From Woeseiaceae bacterium (lineage in GTDB: Bacteria > Pseudomonadota > Gammaproteobacteria > Steroidobacterales > Woeseiaceae): a DNA stretch of 64,000 nucleotides. Below are positions 61,236 through 64,000 of this stretch, piece by piece. The first letter of the stretch is position 1. Every line of letters begins with the position of its first letter. A model generated the notes under the pieces. It had not been told where the DNA came from and made no database searches. It worked only from the letters and a program-made list of their open reading frames with translations. The stretch is from the NCBI GenBank assembly GCA_030065915.1, contig JASJCQ010000003.1, positions 1 to 64,000 on the forward strand. The letters are read 5' to 3'. The translations under genes were made by a program, and so were the position numbers.

Positions 61236-61573
61236 TGTCCCCCCTGGCTTCCGTGCCGCGGTGCCGCCAGGCGATGGCCTGTTAACCAAGACAGCTACTC
61301 GACCTCCGTGCCGAAAATCGCCGCCTTCCCTTCACGCTACGTTATCAAGGATCACGCAAATCAACACCGAAGGGTTCCGGTTTTCACAAAATACAGCGGA
61401 CCAAAAACCGGATTATGTAAGAAGCACCGGAGCTTCTTGCTGCCGGGACGCAGCCTCGTCTCCCTCTACGCCGGAACACCGGCTCCCAAGCGCTGCGGAA
61501 TTGTGCTGATTGCGTATTGTCGATCGCCGCTGCGGAGACTAGCGTTGATACGAGAGACGACCGGAGTGATGCC
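61236..61573. other. Divergent intergenic region
   Basis: About 340 bp between the binding-protein-like gene (-) and the DUF6491 gene (+). No gene, hairpin or clear promoter boxes were recognised, although promoters for both directions are expected here. Confidence 0.4.
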
Positions 61574-62080
61574 ATGAATACTCGGTTCAAGACTGCTTTA
61601 GTAATGCTCGTCTCGGCGCTGCTGACCACAGGCTGCGCGGTCTCGCCAGAGGCCGAGGAACGCCGTCAGGCGATCGATGCAAGTATCGCCGAGATTCTCA
61701 GTCAGCCCATCGACGTGGATACTTACGCTGAACCGCGGCGCTGCCTGTCCAGCCGGGATTTCCGGAGCTATCGCGCACTCAACAACCAGTACATGCTGTT
61801 TGTGGGCCGCCGCGGCCAGCAGTGGGTGAACCGGCTGCGCTCGAGCTGCTTCGACCTCGATCGCGGCGACGTGCTGATTACACGCTCGCTGAGCAGCAAC
61901 CGGATCTGTGAGCGCGACACTTTTGAAGTCGCCGACTGGTTCAGCTGGCCATGGTACCGGCGCTATCCGTGGCAGTGGGGAATCGGGCTCGGCGCCGGCG
62001 GTTCCTGCATGCTGGGCGAATTCCACCCGGTCACGGATGAACAGGTCAGAGAAATCGAGGCGGTTATCGAGAACCCGTGA
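61574..62080 (+). CDS. DUF6491-like lipoprotein
   Basis: A 168-aa lipoprotein (VMLVSALLTTGC, Cys21). The mature part has a helical start (EERRQAIDASIAEILS) and a beta domain with C-L-S-S-R, NNQYMLFVGRRGQQWVNRLR, a Cys in RSSCFDLDRG and the CERDTFEVADWF segment. It ends CMLGEFHPVTDEQVREIEAV. The arrangement matches the DUF6491 family of small gammaproteobacterial envelope proteins. Function is unknown. Confidence 0.75.
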   Translation: MNTRFKTALVMLVSALLTTGCAVSPEAEERRQAIDASIAEILSQPIDVDTYAEPRRCLSSRDFRSYRALNNQYMLFVGRRGQQWVNRLRSSCFDLDRGDVLITRSLSSNRICERDTFEVADWFSWPWYRRYPWQWGIGLGAGGSCMLGEFHPVTDEQVREIEAVIENP

Positions 62081-62112
62081 TCGCGGGCCGGTGAAACTCC
62101 GGGAATCGAGGC

Positions 62113-64000
62113 TTACTCGGCGAGGGCGATATCGCGGTCGCCGAACCGATAGCGGAACCCGACACCGAAGACCCAGAGATCGTAGTCATACGGGTCGGCC
62201 CCGAGCGTCAGCAACGTCGAAATCGTGGCGGGCTCAACCTCCTGCAGGGCCCAGTCGTCCGCCGAGAACTGCTCGTAGCGCAGCGTCGCTGTGATCTCGA
62301 GCTGCTCGGAGTGACGGTATTCGGCCTCGATGCGCAACGAATCCAGCTTGGACTCGAGATCGGGAAGCGGCCTGAATCCGTTCGTGTCGGTGGTGACGCC
62401 GATCGCACTGTCGCCGTTGCCACGCGTGTAGTCGAAACTCAGGTCCAGCTTCTCGGCGACGTTACGCAGCGCAAGGCCTATGCCCAAGTGGTCGAAATTG
62501 TCGTCGTGCGCCGCGCTCCAGTCGGCATCGCCGAAACCCGCACTGCCCAGCTGGGACGCTTCAATCTGCTCATCGCCATAGACGAGATACGCCGATGCCG
62601 TTTCACTGATCGTCCAGGTGAGATCGGTCGTCAGGCGCGTCTCGCGCGCATCGGTCATGCCGAGTAGCGAACGAGAGTAGTCGTCGTCACTGCGGTAAAA
62701 AGTCGCGCCCACCGACAGCGGTGCATTCGGCAACGACGCTGATGCGACAAACTCGAGAAACTCCCTGTAGCGGTAGGCGAGATTGTATTTACGCAGCAAC
62801 GGATTCTGTCCCGCGCTTGCCGTCACGCTCAGGTCGTAGCGATCGATATCACGCCTCGATGCGCCGCCACGCAGGCGCAGATCAGCCCAGCCTCTGGGCT
62901 TCCAGCGGACCTGGCCCCAGCCGGTGTCCTCGGTCTGTTCCGCAACCTCCTGGAAATCCCGGTCCAGGGTCTTGTAGTCGTAGCCGGCGCTCAGGCGCCA
63001 GTCGCTGAACAGCCGGTATTCGGCGCTCAGGTTCAGCTTGCTGCGCTCGAAGCTGTACGGGATGTTCTGCTCGGGCTCACCCGAATTTACGAGATCGACG
63101 ATGACGCGCGTCCACTCGGTCTGCGGTGTCGTGTTGTCCCTGTCGTCGTACCGGTAGGCGGCCTTGACTCGCAGACCGTCCATGGGTCTCGCCGTCCAGG
63201 TCACGGCGAAGTTGGTCGTGTCTACACTGCCGTCGAGGGATGACCTCGGCAGCGGATCCGACGGAATGCCGCTCAGAGACGTATACGGCAGCAGGCCGTC
63301 ATCCTGCTCGCCTTTGCCGGTCGCCAGGGAAGCCGCCACAACGGAGCGCCACGTGTCGAACCTGTAGTGGCCTGACAGCGTCAGCTGCTGGAACTCGTTG
63401 TCCGGCGCTTCGGCCATGACGTTGCGTTCCGGGTTCATTATTGTCGCGAATGGCGACTGCCAGCTCAGCGAGTCGTTGCTGTTGCTGAAGAACGAGCCGT
63501 AGTAAGCCAGTGTCGCGCTGCCTCTCGGCAGGCGATACTGGATGCCGAGGTCGATCTGGTCTGTCTCGTAGTCGTGCACACGCGGTAGCTGTGCGGCCTG
63601 GGAAAAACCGGATCCGGCGATGATGTCGATGCCTTCGTTGTTCTGGCGTCGGAAATCAGCAAACACGCGCCATTGCTCACCGGACAACCAGTGACCACCG
63701 GCGTCGAGGATGCGACGATCGCTTTCGATGCCGCGAGTGCGCAACGACGAGTCCAGGGCCGTCATGCCGGACGTGCTGCCGGCGCCGACCCATCCGGCGG
63801 GAACGCCGAGGCTGCCGGTGAAGATCGTCTGCGTCGTATCGAACAGGCGGTATGGCAGCTCCCGATACGCAAGGTAGAACCCGTAGTTCCCCTGCTTGCC
63901 GCCGCTGATCTCCGCGAAACGCGACGCGAGACCGAGGTCCTCGATCATCCAGTCGAGTTGGTAGTCGTCAGTGGTGTAGTGGCCACTGCCATCGAAGTTG
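62113..64000 (-). CDS. MtrB/PioB-family outer-membrane beta-barrel (5' end outside window)
   Basis: At least 628 residues of an incomplete ORF that stays open to the right edge. In-frame sequence before the first internal ATG reads NFDGSGHYTTDDYQLDW. The features fit the MtrB/PioB family: NYGFYLAYRELPYRLFDTTQ, repeated long amphipathic strands (GIQYRLPRGSATLAYYGSFF, LSAGYDYKTLDRDFQEVAEQ, LRIEAEYRHSEQLEITATLR) and a closing strand VFGVGFRYRFGDRD. MtrB/PioB barrels insulate a decaheme cytochrome and pass electrons across the outer membrane. The cytochrome partner, normally adjacent, is not in the window. Other large porins cannot be excluded. Confidence 0.82.
   Translation of the reverse strand, partial: NFDGSGHYTTDDYQLDWMIEDLGLASRFAEISGGKQGNYGFYLAYRELPYRLFDTTQTIFTGSLGVPAGWVGAGSTSGMTALDSSLRTRGIESDRRILDAGGHWLSGEQWRVFADFRRQNNEGIDIIAGSGFSQAAQLPRVHDYETDQIDLGIQYRLPRGSATLAYYGSFFSNSNDSLSWQSPFATIMNPERNVMAEAPDNEFQQLTLSGHYRFDTWRSVVAASLATGKGEQDDGLLPYTSLSGIPSDPLPRSSLDGSVDTTNFAVTWTARPMDGLRVKAAYRYDDRDNTTPQTEWTRVIVDLVNSGEPEQNIPYSFERSKLNLSAEYRLFSDWRLSAGYDYKTLDRDFQEVAEQTEDTGWGQVRWKPRGWADLRLRGGASRRDIDRYDLSVTASAGQNPLLRKYNLAYRYREFLEFVASASLPNAPLSVGATFYRSDDDYSRSLLGMTDARETRLTTDLTWTISETASAYLVYGDEQIEASQLGSAGFGDADWSAAHDDNFDHLGIGLALRNVAEKLDLSFDYTRGNGDSAIGVTTDTNGFRPLPDLESKLDSLRIEAEYRHSEQLEITATLRYEQFSADDWALQEVEPATISTLLTLGADPYDYDLWVFGVGFRYRFGDRDIALAE

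Overview
The window looks like a chromosomal segment of a GC-rich gammaproteobacterium with an aerobic or microaerobic, partly hydrogen-oxidising and polysaccharide-degrading lifestyle. This is inferred from lipoprotein and outer-membrane gene content, an oxygen-tolerant-type uptake hydrogenase, an MtrB/PioB-family porin and laminarinase-type glycoside hydrolases. A Woeseia-like or Chromatiales-like marine lineage is possible but cannot be fixed from sequence reading alone. No rRNA, tRNA, CRISPR array, transposase or integrase was seen.

Layout. 1-3.2 kb: a Roadblock/LC7 cluster with an MBL-fold protein running off the left edge. 3.3-14.7 kb: an SH3/collagen-like/S74 chaperone protein, an amidohydrolase lipoprotein, a short-chain dehydrogenase, a malectin-GH16 lipoprotein, a split divergent Fe(III) ABC importer and a von Willebrand A protein. 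14.8-18.2 kb: an AT-richer accessory island of five small same-strand genes punctuated by five copies of a two-hairpin repeat of about 80 bp. 18.4-21.6 kb: a lytic transglycosylase-like lipoprotein, a membrane-linked HTH gene pair and a cation/proton antiporter.

21.8-42.2 kb is a hydrogen-metabolism locus. hypCBDFE (+) converges on a minus-strand operon hupS-hupL-cytb-cytb-hupD-hyaE-hupH-rubredoxin-hybE-hypA that builds a membrane-bound uptake [NiFe]-hydrogenase. Its small subunit has the six-cysteine proximal-cluster signature of oxygen-tolerant group 1d enzymes, and its cytochrome b gene is duplicated in tandem. After a Tat-secreted FAD oxidoreductase (SpdH-like) comes a second, cytoplasmic NAD-linked hydrogenase (group 3d type), hoxF-hoxUY-hoxH-hoxW, in which HoxU and HoxY are fused in one reading frame. 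One hyp set presumably matures both enzymes, while each has its own endopeptidase.

42.3-44.2 kb holds small membrane and regulatory genes (YccF, MarR, DUF2177, SHOCT). 44.2-54.7 kb is a minus-strand beta-glucan-type utilisation locus: a GH16 lipoprotein, a 1179-aa multi-module carbohydrate-binding lipoprotein with a 420-bp internal duplication, a 1055-aa protein fusing a GH2-like TIM barrel to an outer-membrane beta-barrel, an unknown lipoprotein, and a second GH2-like glycosidase whose signal-peptide codons coincide with an intrinsic terminator. There is no SusC/D pair or TonB-dependent receptor in the window, so the barrel-glycosidase is the candidate novel outer-membrane component. 55.1-62.1 kb: pyruvate phosphate dikinase, a GGDEF-EAL protein translationally coupled to a periplasmic-binding-protein-like lipoprotein, and a DUF6491 lipoprotein. 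The right edge cuts an MtrB/PioB-family outer-membrane protein.
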